Shown here: piece after piece, positions 8,889 to 16,320 of the stretch
Numbering within the stretch: the stretch's first letter is position 1
Layout of the letters: each line of letters opens with the position of its first letter
Source: CAWFGW01 sp963815495
GTDB lineage: Bacteria > Bacteroidota > Bacteroidia > Cytophagales > JAAEPT01
Direction: 5' to 3'
Assembly (NCBI GenBank): GCA_963815495.1
Contig: CAWFGW010000003.1
Location: forward strand, 1-64,000
Length of the DNA: 64,000 bases
The notes under the pieces: generated by a model
Database searches by the model: none
The model's input: the letters and a program-made list of their open reading frames with translations, nothing else
Told to the model about the DNA's origin: nothing
Position numbers and translations under genes: made by a program

Positions 8889-9260
8889 TTAGCTAATTGA
8901 ATACAGATCAATTGCAGAGTTTTTATCAGTAATCAGTTGACAGTAGAGTAAGTATAATTTGTTGAAGTTTCTTTTGGGAATGCTTACACAGGATATACTG
9001 CTATTCACTATTGGATTAATGAAACAAGTATTTGTGTTGTTAATTATTGTAAGAGTAAGGTTCTTTTTATCTTGAGATTTTACAAATTCAATTACTTCAA
9101 TTTCACTTCCTTCTTTTTCTAACTCTTCAAACGAAGTATTGATAGAACATCCAAAGGTATATAAGCCAAAAGCAAATATGAGTGTCCATGTCAGGTTCAA
9201 GTTGACTTGACCTAACTTATTTTTAATAGGAAACCAATATCGTGCAGCTAGAAATATCAT
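8889..9260 (-). CDS. Hypothetical membrane-anchored or lipoprotein-like protein (123 aa)
   Basis: The protein has one hydrophobic segment (WTLIFAFGLYTFGC, about residues 25-38) that ends at a Cys and resembles a poor lipobox, followed by an acidic SFEELEKEGSE stretch and a beta-rich C-terminus. The preceding residues (MIFLAARYWFPIKNK) make an unusually long start for a lipoprotein signal, so translation may begin at a later non-ATG codon. The family is not recognised. It lies upstream of the 39-aa microprotein on the same strand. Confidence 0.5.
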   Translation of the reverse strand: MIFLAARYWFPIKNKLGQVNLNLTWTLIFAFGLYTFGCSINTSFEELEKEGSEIEVIEFVKSQDKKNLTLTIINNTNTCFINPIVNSSISCVSIPKRNFNKLYLLYCQLITDKNSAIDLYSIS

Positions 9261-9386
9261 TCATTTTTTTATTATACTTCAATATTACATAAGTAATTCA
9301 TATTAAATAATTAAAAAACATTATTAAAATTTATACGTTGTATTAAATTTTTTAAAAACTACGCTAGTAATTTATTAGCTTGAGAC

Positions 9387-9728
9387 ATGATTCCATTTGT
9401 GATTTATACCAAACGAAAGATTTTTTGGAAATACAGAGGTTTCTCCTTCTTTGTGTTTGTTTGGATAAACAAGTATGTCATAGAGAAAGAGCAAATTATT
9501 AACCACGAAAAAATACATTATAGACAACAAGTAGAAATGTTATTTGTATGGCAGTGGTTATTATATGTGCTGTTTTACTTTTTTAATCGCTTAAAGGGAA
9601 TGAATCATGATAAAGCTTATCGCAATAATCCCTTTGAAAAAGAAGCTTTTGCTAATGATTGGGATTTTAGCTACTTAAAAAAGCGAAAGTTTTTAAATTG
9701 GTTGAATTATATAAACAACAATGAGTAA
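9387..9728 (+). CDS. Hypothetical protein with HExxH-like motif (113 aa)
   Basis: The stretch IINHEKIHYRQQVEM contains HEKIH, the HExxH zinc-binding pattern of many metallopeptidases, and is followed by a hydrophobic helix (LFVWQWLLYVLFYFF). The conserved-looking tail YRNNPFEKEAFAND supplies acidic residues that could be a third zinc ligand. This layout is seen in small membrane-associated proteins related to the M56/M48 peptidases, but the protein is much shorter than true M56 enzymes. Proteolytic activity is inference from the motif. It converges on the DUF427 gene. Confidence 0.7.
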   Translation: MIPFVIYTKRKIFWKYRGFSFFVFVWINKYVIEKEQIINHEKIHYRQQVEMLFVWQWLLYVLFYFFNRLKGMNHDKAYRNNPFEKEAFANDWDFSYLKKRKFLNWLNYINNNE

Positions 9729-9737
9729 TTCTTTTTT

Positions 9738-10019
9738 TTATTGAACCGTTACGCCTTTCCAAAAAGCCACATAACCTTTAATGGATTTTGCTAACTCAGA
9801 AGTTTCAGGGTAATACCAGGCAGCATCCTTATTTTCTTTTCCCTGAACACTTAATGTATAATAAGAAGCTTCGCCTTTCCAAGGACAAATGGAATGTGTT
9901 TCTGATTGTATGAAAAATTTTTTGTTGATAGATTCTGGTGGAAAATAATCGTTTCCTTCAATTCGGATAGTTTTATTGCTTTGGGCAATGATTTCATTAT
10001 TCCAGCTTGCAGTTTTCAT
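9738..10019 (-). CDS. DUF427 domain protein
   Basis: The 93-aa protein matches the DUF427 family: the substrate-like core YFPPESI, then CPWKGEASYYTL with the conserved C-P-W-K-G segment, and AWYYPETSELA followed by GYVAFWKGV. The domain forms a small beta-tent fold and its biochemical role is unknown. It is a single-domain member of the usual length. It lies 51 bases downstream of mtfA and might be co-transcribed with it. Confidence 0.92.
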   Translation of the reverse strand: MKTASWNNEIIAQSNKTIRIEGNDYFPPESINKKFFIQSETHSICPWKGEASYYTLSVQGKENKDAAWYYPETSELAKSIKGYVAFWKGVTVQ

Positions 10020-10070
10020 AATAAGAGTTTTGTTTATTAACTAACAACTCCAGCAAATGATTTAAATAAC

Positions 10071-10913
10071 TTATGGTTTGTGAGTGCTATCCTTATAAAT
10101 TAATTCCAAATACTGATAAAGTTCAAAATGTCTTTTCTTAAATTTTTCAGGATTGCTGAAAAAATATTCGCTTACTACGGATAAAAACTCTGCATTGCTT
10201 GTTAAGCCATAGGGATCGATGTCGGAGTTGCCATCTGCGACTTTATGCATTTCTTTTTTCATTTCACTAATCCATGGTCCGATGTGCGGTTTATCTAATA
10301 AATTTTCAGGCACTCCATCAACATCACCATCGGTTGCGTCAAGTAAGTGTACAAACTCGTGAATACCCACATTGAAAGAATGATGAACACCATCATATGC
10401 TTTCATTAAATCTGGTTTTGAAAGAATGACTTTTCCATTCATTACACCTGAACCGACCATGCCTTGAGCTGTTTTGTTCCCCTCGCTTAAGTCTGTTCCG
10501 AATTGTTTATCAAAAGTGTTAGGATATATCAGCACTTCTTTCACATTAGGATAATTAAAATCGGGGAAAGCCAGGGTAGGAATAACAGCACTTGCGGCAA
10601 CCATCAATTTAATGTTTTCATCGATTTCTGTATTCAGAGCTGTGATTTTTTTAGTTGCTAAAAACCGTTGAACCTTTTTTTCGAATTGAGACTTCTCTTC
10701 TTCTGTTTCTAATTCTTTGTAAAAAATCACCTTCTCATTAAGAAAAGTACGCCATTGTAATGGGAAGGATTGCTGCATAAGTTCTTTTGCACGTTTTTTC
10801 CTGATACGCTTCATTTGGAGTGAATACGCTAGAACAGCGATAACAAAGAATAAGAATGCGAGGCTAAAATAAATCATCTGGTTTAATAAAGAATAAATAC
10901 TGTTGTGAATCAA
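10071..10913 (-). CDS. mtfA: MtfA-like zinc peptidase (M90 family)
   Basis: MtfA-like proteins are zinc-dependent peptidases; the E. coli protein binds the repressor Mlc and so affects glucose phosphotransferase gene expression. Here the active-site motif is GIHEFVHLLDATDGDVDG, with HEFVH supplying two zinc ligands and the catalytic Glu. Near the C-terminus AEFLSVVSEYFFSNPEKF is the expected third-ligand region. Unlike the E. coli protein, it begins with a membrane helix (about residues 12-30). The target in this organism is unknown, since Mlc is not implied by anything in the window. Confidence 0.92.
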   Translation of the reverse strand: MIHNSIYSLLNQMIYFSLAFLFFVIAVLAYSLQMKRIRKKRAKELMQQSFPLQWRTFLNEKVIFYKELETEEEKSQFEKKVQRFLATKKITALNTEIDENIKLMVAASAVIPTLAFPDFNYPNVKEVLIYPNTFDKQFGTDLSEGNKTAQGMVGSGVMNGKVILSKPDLMKAYDGVHHSFNVGIHEFVHLLDATDGDVDGVPENLLDKPHIGPWISEMKKEMHKVADGNSDIDPYGLTSNAEFLSVVSEYFFSNPEKFKKRHFELYQYLELIYKDSTHKP

Positions 10914-11032
10914 CAGATTGTAGAGTTAATTTTTTTTACAAGAAATATGTTGATGATTTAGCTTTTATAAACTAAGTCACAACTATGAACAAAAACGAAG
11001 TTTTAAAAAAAGAGGAACTCTATGTATGACAA

Positions 11033-11110
11033 TAAAAAAAGCGGACCTTAATTAAAAGGCTCGCTTTTTATGTGGACTTCGCTATCGAAATTTCGAACCT
11101 ACTTCCTGAT
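11033..11110. repeat. Left flanking repeat of the CBASS module, including a terminator
   Basis: This stretch contains a hairpin (AAAAAGCG at 11036-11043 with CGCTTTTT at 11062-11069, and an inner CCTT/AAGG) followed by tgtggacttc and the palindromic ctatcgaaatttcgaa. A diverged copy in the same orientation lies at 15417-15495. The hairpin has T-tracts on both strands and probably terminates the CBASS operon that ends at 11166. Confidence 0.6.
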
Positions 11111-11165
11111 TTTATAGCCATATGTTCTTGTCAATTCTAATCTAACTAAAAAGTCATACCCCATC

Positions 11166-11828
11166 TTATTTAGAGCGGGTTTTTAAAACCCCAATATTGC
11201 TTAAGTGTTTTTCAAAATGACTTCCAAGGTCTTGAATGAGTACATTGCGGTCTATTTTCTTAAAATCGTTATAACAATTATTGTGTAGTCCTTTTGAACA
11301 TTTCTTTAACTTAACCCTGCTTCCGCAGTAGCAGTCATCATAAATCTTTAACTTTTTACCCTCGGCTCTATTAAATATGGTTCTAGCCAAAACCAAGTCA
11401 TTATCTATCTGTAAAATATCCTTATAGCCCTCTATAATACCCAGATAGTCGTGAGAATATTCTTCAGTCTTATATCGGTGATTGATTTCGTAAAATGAAT
11501 TATTCAAGAAATAGGGCTTAACTATTTCTTGAATAAATATTATCAAAGACGAAATCTTTGTTTTTAGCAAAATCTGAGACTTTGCACGAGTAGTAAAACA
11601 ACACGATCCAGTATCACCATATACATGACGATCCAATTTTGAGGGTATTCTCCCCGATGTTTCATAGACAATAGGGAAAAAATCAGGATATGGACTTAAA
11701 TCGATCAAAATGTCATATGAATCACTTTTAGTCACGAATAATTCCCCTTTTATATGATTCGATTCAGAATCATATTGTAGAGTCCTATAATGTTCCAAAA
11801 CATTCCTTATTTGTGAATTAATATCCAT
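11166..11828 (-). CDS. CBASS E2-like conjugating protein with SEC-C-type tail
   Basis: The N-terminal about 120 residues look like a ubiquitin-conjugating E2 fold: a beta-rich segment SYDILIDLSPYPDFFP, then HVYGDTGSCCFTT with candidate catalytic Cys at 76 or 77. E2-like proteins without an E1 partner define short type II CBASS operons, in which the E2 is thought to modify the C-terminus of the CD-NTase and prime it. The C-terminal part has CYCGSRVKLKKC (Cys 166, 168 and 177), a match to the zinc-binding SEC-C motif except for the last ligand. The start overlaps the CD-NTase stop by 11 bases, so translation is probably coupled. A role in priming is inference from family knowledge. Confidence 0.75.
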   Translation of the reverse strand: MDINSQIRNVLEHYRTLQYDSESNHIKGELFVTKSDSYDILIDLSPYPDFFPIVYETSGRIPSKLDRHVYGDTGSCCFTTRAKSQILLKTKISSLIIFIQEIVKPYFLNNSFYEINHRYKTEEYSHDYLGIIEGYKDILQIDNDLVLARTIFNRAEGKKLKIYDDCYCGSRVKLKKCSKGLHNNCYNDFKKIDRNVLIQDLGSHFEKHLSNIGVLKTRSK

Positions 11829-12822
11829 AAGGTTTAGGTGTAATTATAGATGAACTAATAGCTTTACTTAAAGAATTACTCCTGTCATTTTCGTTTACAT
11901 CCTCTCCAACTGGAAATCGATCTCCAAATTGATTATCTATTAAAATTTCAGACGCTTTTTTGAAATTAGATTCTTGTTCAGCTTGCTCTAAATCTTTCAC
12001 CAGACTTTCGAGTGTACTTAGAAAATTGCTTTTTCTGGTTTCAGAGTAATCTGAAAATACATCTTCTCCCTCAGGTACGGTCGGTCTGATACATTTAAAT
12101 CCTTTAGGTTTACTTAATTCTTTATGAATTGCTTTTACGGTTTCTTTCAATGCTATGTCATCATTATCGTTTTCTTGATAATTGTTTGTGGCTAGGATTG
12201 TTAGTTCAAAACCACTTGGTAATTTCAAGTTTGTATTATTTACCTCTCGATAGTTCTTCCAAGCCTTTAGATAACGAACCATACGCTCTAATTGCATATT
12301 CTTTTTAGTATTGAACCAGTCAAAAAATGCTTTGGGATCACTAATTAAGTATCCTTTGCCTTTATGAGCTAGTTCAATGGTCTCTCCGTTTTTATAGTAA
12401 ATCGGTAAATCAATATGGTGTCCATCCGTATAAACAACCCGAATACAGGTGTTTTTGCTAATTGTTGGTTGATTTGTATGACTATCAACGGCTTTGTAAA
12501 CCCAGTCGTGTAGGGTTGAAATATTTCTTCTGTTACTTTCCTTAGAATCGGAGTCGATGAAATAAATACCGTAATCTAAATCATATTTAAGCAAGGTATT
12601 TTCATCTGGATCTTTTACTGGGATAGGATTTACAGTAGTATTCATTTCAAACGAACCTTGCCCGCTAAATTTGGGTTGAAGCTCATCCGATTTATTTTCA
12701 CTAAACCATTTTTGTATTTTTTTTCGAAGTCCATTTCTACTCTTTTTTAAATTGTCCTTCTTGTTGTCATCTAGCGTAATGCTTTTATTGTATTTTATAA
12801 ACTCTTTATGTAAGGTTGCCAT
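11818..12822 (-). CDS. CBASS cyclic-oligonucleotide synthase (DncV-like CD-NTase)
   Basis: CD-NTases sense phage infection and make a cyclic nucleotide that activates a killer effector. The nucleotidyltransferase core is clear: GQGSFEMNTTVNP (G56-S57), then KYDLDYGIYF with Asp 81 and Asp 83, then GHHIDLPIYY with the third Asp at 138. These are the metal ligands of the Pol-beta fold. The 334-aa length is typical. The C-terminus ends in PKPYGY, a flexible tail with a penultimate Gly that could be the substrate of the neighbouring E2. It starts nine bases after the effector stop. The product nucleotide cannot be predicted from the sequence. Confidence 0.88.
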   Translation of the reverse strand: MATLHKEFIKYNKSITLDDNKKDNLKKSRNGLRKKIQKWFSENKSDELQPKFSGQGSFEMNTTVNPIPVKDPDENTLLKYDLDYGIYFIDSDSKESNRRNISTLHDWVYKAVDSHTNQPTISKNTCIRVVYTDGHHIDLPIYYKNGETIELAHKGKGYLISDPKAFFDWFNTKKNMQLERMVRYLKAWKNYREVNNTNLKLPSGFELTILATNNYQENDNDDIALKETVKAIHKELSKPKGFKCIRPTVPEGEDVFSDYSETRKSNFLSTLESLVKDLEQAEQESNFKKASEILIDNQFGDRFPVGEDVNENDRSNSLSKAISSSIITPKPYGY

Positions 12823-12831
12823 AGCTTTTGA

Positions 12832-13449
12832 TTAAAATTCATGATTTAAGTCATTACTGACCCATTTTAAATTATTGTATACCCCTTTTGTTTGAGGGTT
12901 TCGGTTAGTGTAATATTGACCGAATAAGACTTTTTCACCAGTATCTTTTTTTACAAATTTGATTTCATCTGTACCATAATGAGGAGGAAACCCTCTTTCA
13001 ATGCACCCAGCATTTTCATAACTATATATCAGTCTATAATGCCTTTCGTCTTCTGTTTTTTCGACATACATCCCTTTGTTTACAGATACTGTAGATTTTG
13101 TACCGTCTTCTCGAATTGTAAAAGATGAGACTGTAATTCTGCTTCCCGATTGATTAATGATTTTTACGTGGCGTAATTCTTTCGTTTCTGGATTACCTTC
13201 CTCAGTAATTCGAAATGAAGTAAGTATTCCTTCGTACCGACCCGAAAAATCATTGATTTCGAATAGAAAAATGAAAGGTTTATATTTCCATAAATAATTG
13301 GTGATGAAAACTAATAACAATGTAACTATACTAATTACCGATATAGAAAGACCCCAATAATCTTTGGCAGCAACTACGGCAACACCAAGAATAATTATTA
13401 TTGTAATGAGTAAACTAGGTTTGTAATATTTTAAGTAGTTATTATTCAT
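12832..13449 (-). CDS. CBASS membrane effector, Cap15-like
   Basis: The 205-aa protein has two transmembrane helices (about residues 11-28 and 33-54) and then a compact beta-rich domain from NDFSGRYEGIL to the end, with repeated short strands. This is the architecture of Cap15, the CBASS effector whose beta-barrel binds the cyclic nucleotide and whose helices then disrupt the inner membrane and kill the infected cell. It is the first large gene of the operon and is followed closely by the CD-NTase. Identification rests on architecture, size and neighbours more than on a diagnostic motif. Confidence 0.78.
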   Translation of the reverse strand: MNNNYLKYYKPSLLITIIIILGVAVVAAKDYWGLSISVISIVTLLLVFITNYLWKYKPFIFLFEINDFSGRYEGILTSFRITEEGNPETKELRHVKIINQSGSRITVSSFTIREDGTKSTVSVNKGMYVEKTEDERHYRLIYSYENAGCIERGFPPHYGTDEIKFVKKDTGEKVLFGQYYTNRNPQTKGVYNNLKWVSNDLNHEF

Positions 13450-13488
13450 AGGCTAATTGATTTTAAATTTTAAAAGACTTAATAAAAT

Positions 13489-13522
13489 GAATGCGGGAAG
13501 TCTTTCATAAAAACCCGCATTC
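13489..13522. terminator. Hairpin between the microprotein and the CBASS effector
   Basis: GAATGCGGG (13489-13497) and CCCGCATTC (13514-13522) form a 9-bp stem with a 16-base loop. On the minus strand it lies after the microprotein stop and before the effector start, followed by ATTTTATT. It could terminate a short microprotein transcript or attenuate read-through into the CBASS genes. Confidence 0.6.
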
Positions 13523-13539
13523 ATTAGTATAGGAGTTAA

Positions 13540-13695
13540 CTAGCGCAGTGCTTTTATTAAAGCAGCAAGACCGATGAATAGTAGCATTATACCAGTAGCT
13601 GTTGCTATTCTCTCCGCATTCTTTCCGCTGGCGTGAACACAACTTTGTTTGTGACATACGCTTACTTGATTTGGTTTTGAAATTTGATAATTCAT
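13540..13695 (-). CDS. 51-aa Cys/His membrane microprotein upstream of CBASS
   Basis: An ATG frame on the minus strand reads MNYQISKPNQVSVCHKQSCV, continues HASGKNAERIATATG, and ends with a transmembrane helix (IMLLFIGLAALIKAL). The N-terminal part has a C-x4-C-x-H cluster (VCHKQSCVH). The gene lies about 90 bases upstream of the Cap15-like effector in the same orientation, separated from it by a hairpin. Its family is not recognised. It may be a small membrane partner or leader peptide of the defence operon, or an unrelated host microprotein. Confidence 0.45.
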   Translation of the reverse strand: MNYQISKPNQVSVCHKQSCVHASGKNAERIATATGIMLLFIGLAALIKALR

Positions 13696-13778
13696 TTACC
13701 TAAGAGTTTTGTGTAATAGATATTGTTTTCCCCTATCGACCGAAAACACTAGTCGGCATTTAAAGCATAGCTTACTTA

Positions 13779-13836
13779 TTGAGCGTTATTTTATTATTTA
13801 CTCTTTAGAATTCTTGTTACTTTTGGTAACGCTCAA
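13779..13836. promoter_or_regulatory. Long inverted repeat in the divergent CBASS/sigma intergenic region
   Basis: The perfect 10-base arms TTGAGCGTTA (13779-13788) and TAACGCTCAA (13827-13836) are separated by 38 bases. They sit between the minus-strand microprotein/CBASS operon and the plus-strand sigma-like gene. The spacing fits an operator for a dimeric or tetrameric regulator better than a terminator, since no T-tract follows. Regulation of one or both divergent units is inferred. Confidence 0.5.
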
Positions 13837-13908
13837 TATTAAATGCTGCTTTGATAATCATTTTTTCAGGTACATCTGAAAAAAATGTAAAGTTTTCAGC
13901 ATATATCT

Positions 13909-14514
13909 ATGAAAGAAGAGAATCAAAATAGGTTTAAGATCACTTCAGATTACGATTGCATTTCAAATGAAGAAGTGTTTAAAGACTTATTGAAAGTACT
14001 TATGACATTCGCTTATAAACTCATTGGAAATTGTTCTTTACGACTGGAAAAAAACAGAGATGAATTAGCCTATGACTTTTCGATGGAATGCATTAAGAGA
14101 TATTTAGAGAAACCTTCAGAGTTTGACCCTAGCAGAAATTCAGACCTAGTTAATTATTTAAAATTCAACATACTTAGGAGACTGATCTCGAATTTTAAAG
14201 AGTTAAAAAGTCAAAAAATTGAATTCTTATATGAAAATGATGATTTGATAGGTATAGAAGTATTGAGTTCATATCTGCCTGAACTCGATTTACATGAATC
14301 TATAGATCTGAGAGAAGTGGTTAAATCCATAAAAAAAGAGATTGAGGATAGCCCAGAACTAATACAAATATTTAAATTGAGGTATCTGAAAGATTATTCT
14401 AGGTCAGAAACAATTGAAGCATTACAAATTTCTGAAAATGAATACAACAATAGGATTAGGCGGCTAGATACGGTTCGAAAAAACGTTGTACGTAAAACTC
14501 AAATCATTTTATGA
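13909..14514 (+). CDS. Sigma-70-like DNA-binding protein (201 aa)
   Basis: The protein resembles a divergent sigma factor of the ECF size class. A sigma-2-like helical region (residues about 25-100, with ELAYDFSMECIKRYLEKPSEFDP and NYLKFNILRRLISNFKEL) is followed by a sigma-4-like helix-turn-helix (residues about 155-195, IFKLRYLKDYSRSETIEALQ and ENEYNNRIRRLD). It may direct transcription of specific promoters or be a DNA-binding regulator. Its stop overlaps the start of the next gene by four bases, so the two are one unit. It diverges from the CBASS operon. Confidence 0.65.
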   Translation: MKEENQNRFKITSDYDCISNEEVFKDLLKVLMTFAYKLIGNCSLRLEKNRDELAYDFSMECIKRYLEKPSEFDPSRNSDLVNYLKFNILRRLISNFKELKSQKIEFLYENDDLIGIEVLSSYLPELDLHESIDLREVVKSIKKEIEDSPELIQIFKLRYLKDYSRSETIEALQISENEYNNRIRRLDTVRKNVVRKTQIIL

Positions 14515-15251
14515 GTAAAGATATTTTAAATAAACTAATCCTTGACTCCGCAATGGCGGTGAGTCATAATTCAGATACTGCTAATCAGTATCTCAATGAA
14601 AAGGGATTAGATTTTGAGAATTTTGCAAAAAAAGGATTTGAAGAAATAATAGCATTAAAGTCCACGAAAAAGACATTATCCAAAAGCGAAACTTTTTTTA
14701 AAAGATCAGTATTAGCAGCTAAAATTGTTGAAGAGTGTTATCAAGAATGGACTTTTGGAAGTGTAAAGTTTCAAAAGCTACTATACCTATGCGAACACGC
14801 TTCAAAAATGAATTTTGCTACGAAATATACGAAGCAAGCTGCTGGACCTATGGATAATCGTTTTATACACGCAATTCAAAAGGAATTTGAAAGACAAAAG
14901 TGGTTTTCTATTGCAAAAGTTAAAAGTGGGATATATACAAAAGTCACTTTTACCCCTATGGAAAATCTTTCTGCTTATAAAAATTATTATCAAGGATATT
15001 ACAGCAATGTTGAAGATGAAATACAAAGTTTAATTGACACTTTTAGAGAATGGAAAACCGATGATGTCGAGCTTGTAGCAACTATTTTTTACTGTTGGGA
15101 TAAGTTTAACGATGATAACATTTCTTTCTCAATTGAGTTGTTGACACAAGCCGTTTATGATTTCCATAAGTCCAAAGCTAAGTTTTCAGAAAATCAGATT
15201 GCAAGAAGCTTTGAATGGATGGAAGAGAATGGGGTTTATCCTAGCAAATAA
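14511..15251 (+). CDS. Panacea-like (DUF4065-related) protein (246 aa)
   Basis: The central segment FGSVKFQKLLYLCEHASK with the following KQAAGPMDNRFIHAI is typical of the Panacea/DUF4065-related domain. That domain serves as a hyperpromiscuous antitoxin module and also occurs fused to restriction-system subunits. The N-terminal 75 residues are helical and unlike the classic domain; the C-terminus (ATIFYCWDKFNDD, then FSENQIARSFEWMEENG) completes the family pattern. It overlaps the sigma-like gene by four bases, which implies a joint function. One guess is that it restrains the sigma-like protein; that is inference only. Confidence 0.6.
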   Translation: MSKDILNKLILDSAMAVSHNSDTANQYLNEKGLDFENFAKKGFEEIIALKSTKKTLSKSETFFKRSVLAAKIVEECYQEWTFGSVKFQKLLYLCEHASKMNFATKYTKQAAGPMDNRFIHAIQKEFERQKWFSIAKVKSGIYTKVTFTPMENLSAYKNYYQGYYSNVEDEIQSLIDTFREWKTDDVELVATIFYCWDKFNDDNISFSIELLTQAVYDFHKSKAKFSENQIARSFEWMEENGVYPSK

Positions 15252-15416
15252 ATCGGTTTAAAATACTCTTTCATAAATCACCAAGTCGGGCGAATTGCTT
15301 TTAATCTCAACCAAACTTATAACACGTTTTTGAGGATCTATGGTCGAAGTTTTAAAAACAGGTTCGTGATTTTTATTAGACGATTTCTTTAAAAGAATGT
15401 ATTAGGGAGGGTTGAA

Positions 15417-15495
15417 TAAAAAAAGTGCACTTCACTTAAAAGGCACGCTTTGCGTGTGGTGTTCTCTATCGAAATTTCGAATCTAATCCCAAGTT
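15417..15495. repeat. Right flanking repeat of the CBASS/sigma module
   Basis: This is a diverged copy of 11033-11110 in the same orientation. Shared landmarks in order are an A-tract, a hairpin with ttaaaaggc and cgctt, then ctatcgaaatttcgaa. The two copies bracket the CBASS operon and the sigma/Panacea pair, about 4.4 kb. The hairpin here is more degenerate than in the left copy. Confidence 0.5.
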
Positions 15496-15527
15496 TTTTA
15501 GAATTGATTCAGTTGAAATAAAATAAA

Positions 15528-15558
15528 AAATCCAGACTCATTTTCTGAATCTGGATTT
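15528..15558 (-). terminator. Probable original ssrA terminator, separated by the island
   Basis: AAATCCAGACTCA and TGAATCTGGATTT pair at 12 of 13 positions around a five-base loop, and on the minus strand a T6 tract follows. It lies 19 bases beyond the att copy at 15578. If the island were removed, the hairpin would sit directly downstream of the tmRNA 3' end in the right orientation, so it is best read as the pre-insertion tmRNA terminator. Confidence 0.75.
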
Positions 15559-15577
15559 ACATTGAAAGACAACGTAA

Positions 15578-15598
15578 GTGGAGTTGCAGGGACTCGAA
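15578..15598 (-). other. Attachment site (distal copy of the ssrA 3' end)
   Basis: The first 15 bases, gtggagttgcaggga, are identical to the tmRNA 3' end at 37543-37557. After one mismatch the match continues with tcgaa, so 20 of 21 positions agree. This is the att copy generated by site-specific integration into the tmRNA gene; the functional tmRNA keeps the other copy. Confidence 0.85.
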
Positions 15599-15652
15599 GA
15601 TATGTCTAATAATGTGGTTTTATTGCGCTTTAATGCATATATGTGTTTTATT

Positions 15653-15671
15653 GGTGAAACATTGGTGAAAC
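15653..15671 (+). repeat. Left-end integrase arm-site candidates
   Basis: Two GGTGAAAC copies (15653-15660 and 15664-15671) lie 11 bases apart, one helical turn. The same 8-mer with the same 11-base spacing occurs at the other end of the island (37437 and 37448). This pattern fits arm-type integrase binding sites. Confidence 0.55.
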
Positions 15672-15675
15672 AAAT

Positions 15676-16314
15676 TTAAAACAAACTCCCCTGCAAATTT
15701 TCAGTTTTCCCTACTAACTCTACACCAGTATTTAAATAGTTTTTTACATCATCACCAGCTAACCACTCCCTTTCTTGATTAGGTTGTAACACCACTGGCA
15801 TACGCAGTTTTGAATTGTGTATGTCACGCATGATGCGTTGTGCTTCTGTGGTCACGATCGAGTACGTGTATCTTACGTTGCCATTACTATCAAACCATTC
15901 AGACCAAATTCCTGCAAAGGCAAACAGTTCTTTGTTTGGTAGTGTGATTTCATACTTCTGTTTTTTCTTGCCTTTTGGGTCAACCCATTGCCATTCATAA
16001 AAACCATCACACAACACAAGGCATCGGTGTGTGTGGTGGTGTGTGAATGATGGCTTATCATCGAGTGTTTCTATGCGTGCGTTGAGTGTGTGTTGACGAA
16101 TGGTTTCATCATTTGCCCAAGATGGTATTAACCCCCAATGAAATAACTGGATGTGTTCCGATTCTTTATTAGTAATGATTGGGGTCTTAGGATAGTCAAA
16201 TCCGTTGTAGTGTGTACTGCACACAAACGGCTCTTGTGTACTGTCTTTAAAAGTAGCGTTAAACCGCTTTTTTAATGCTTGTGCATCTTTTGATTGCTTA
16301 GAATGAAAACACAT
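15676..16314 (-). CDS. SOS response-associated peptidase (SRAP/YedK/HMCES)
   Basis: SRAP proteins form a stable thiazolidine crosslink to abasic sites in single-stranded DNA through the amino-terminal Cys and so shield replication forks. Here the second residue is the required Cys (MCFHSKQSK), and the fold motifs are present: HWGLIPSWA, NARIETL, RCLVLCDGFYEW, and the C-terminal IHNSKLRMPVVL with the RMP triplet. The length is normal (212 aa). It begins six bases after the umuC stop, so it is the third gene of an umuD-umuC-SRAP operon, a repair set that makes sense together. Confidence 0.93.
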   Translation of the reverse strand: MCFHSKQSKDAQALKKRFNATFKDSTQEPFVCSTHYNGFDYPKTPIITNKESEHIQLFHWGLIPSWANDETIRQHTLNARIETLDDKPSFTHHHTHRCLVLCDGFYEWQWVDPKGKKKQKYEITLPNKELFAFAGIWSEWFDSNGNVRYTYSIVTTEAQRIMRDIHNSKLRMPVVLQPNQEREWLAGDDVKNYLNTGVELVGKTENLQGSLF

Positions 16315-16320
16315 AATGTA

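Noticed and set aside
11033..15495. The flanking repeats as att sites of a second integrated element.
   Set aside because: The repeats are diverged, do not resemble the tmRNA end, and no recombinase lies between them.
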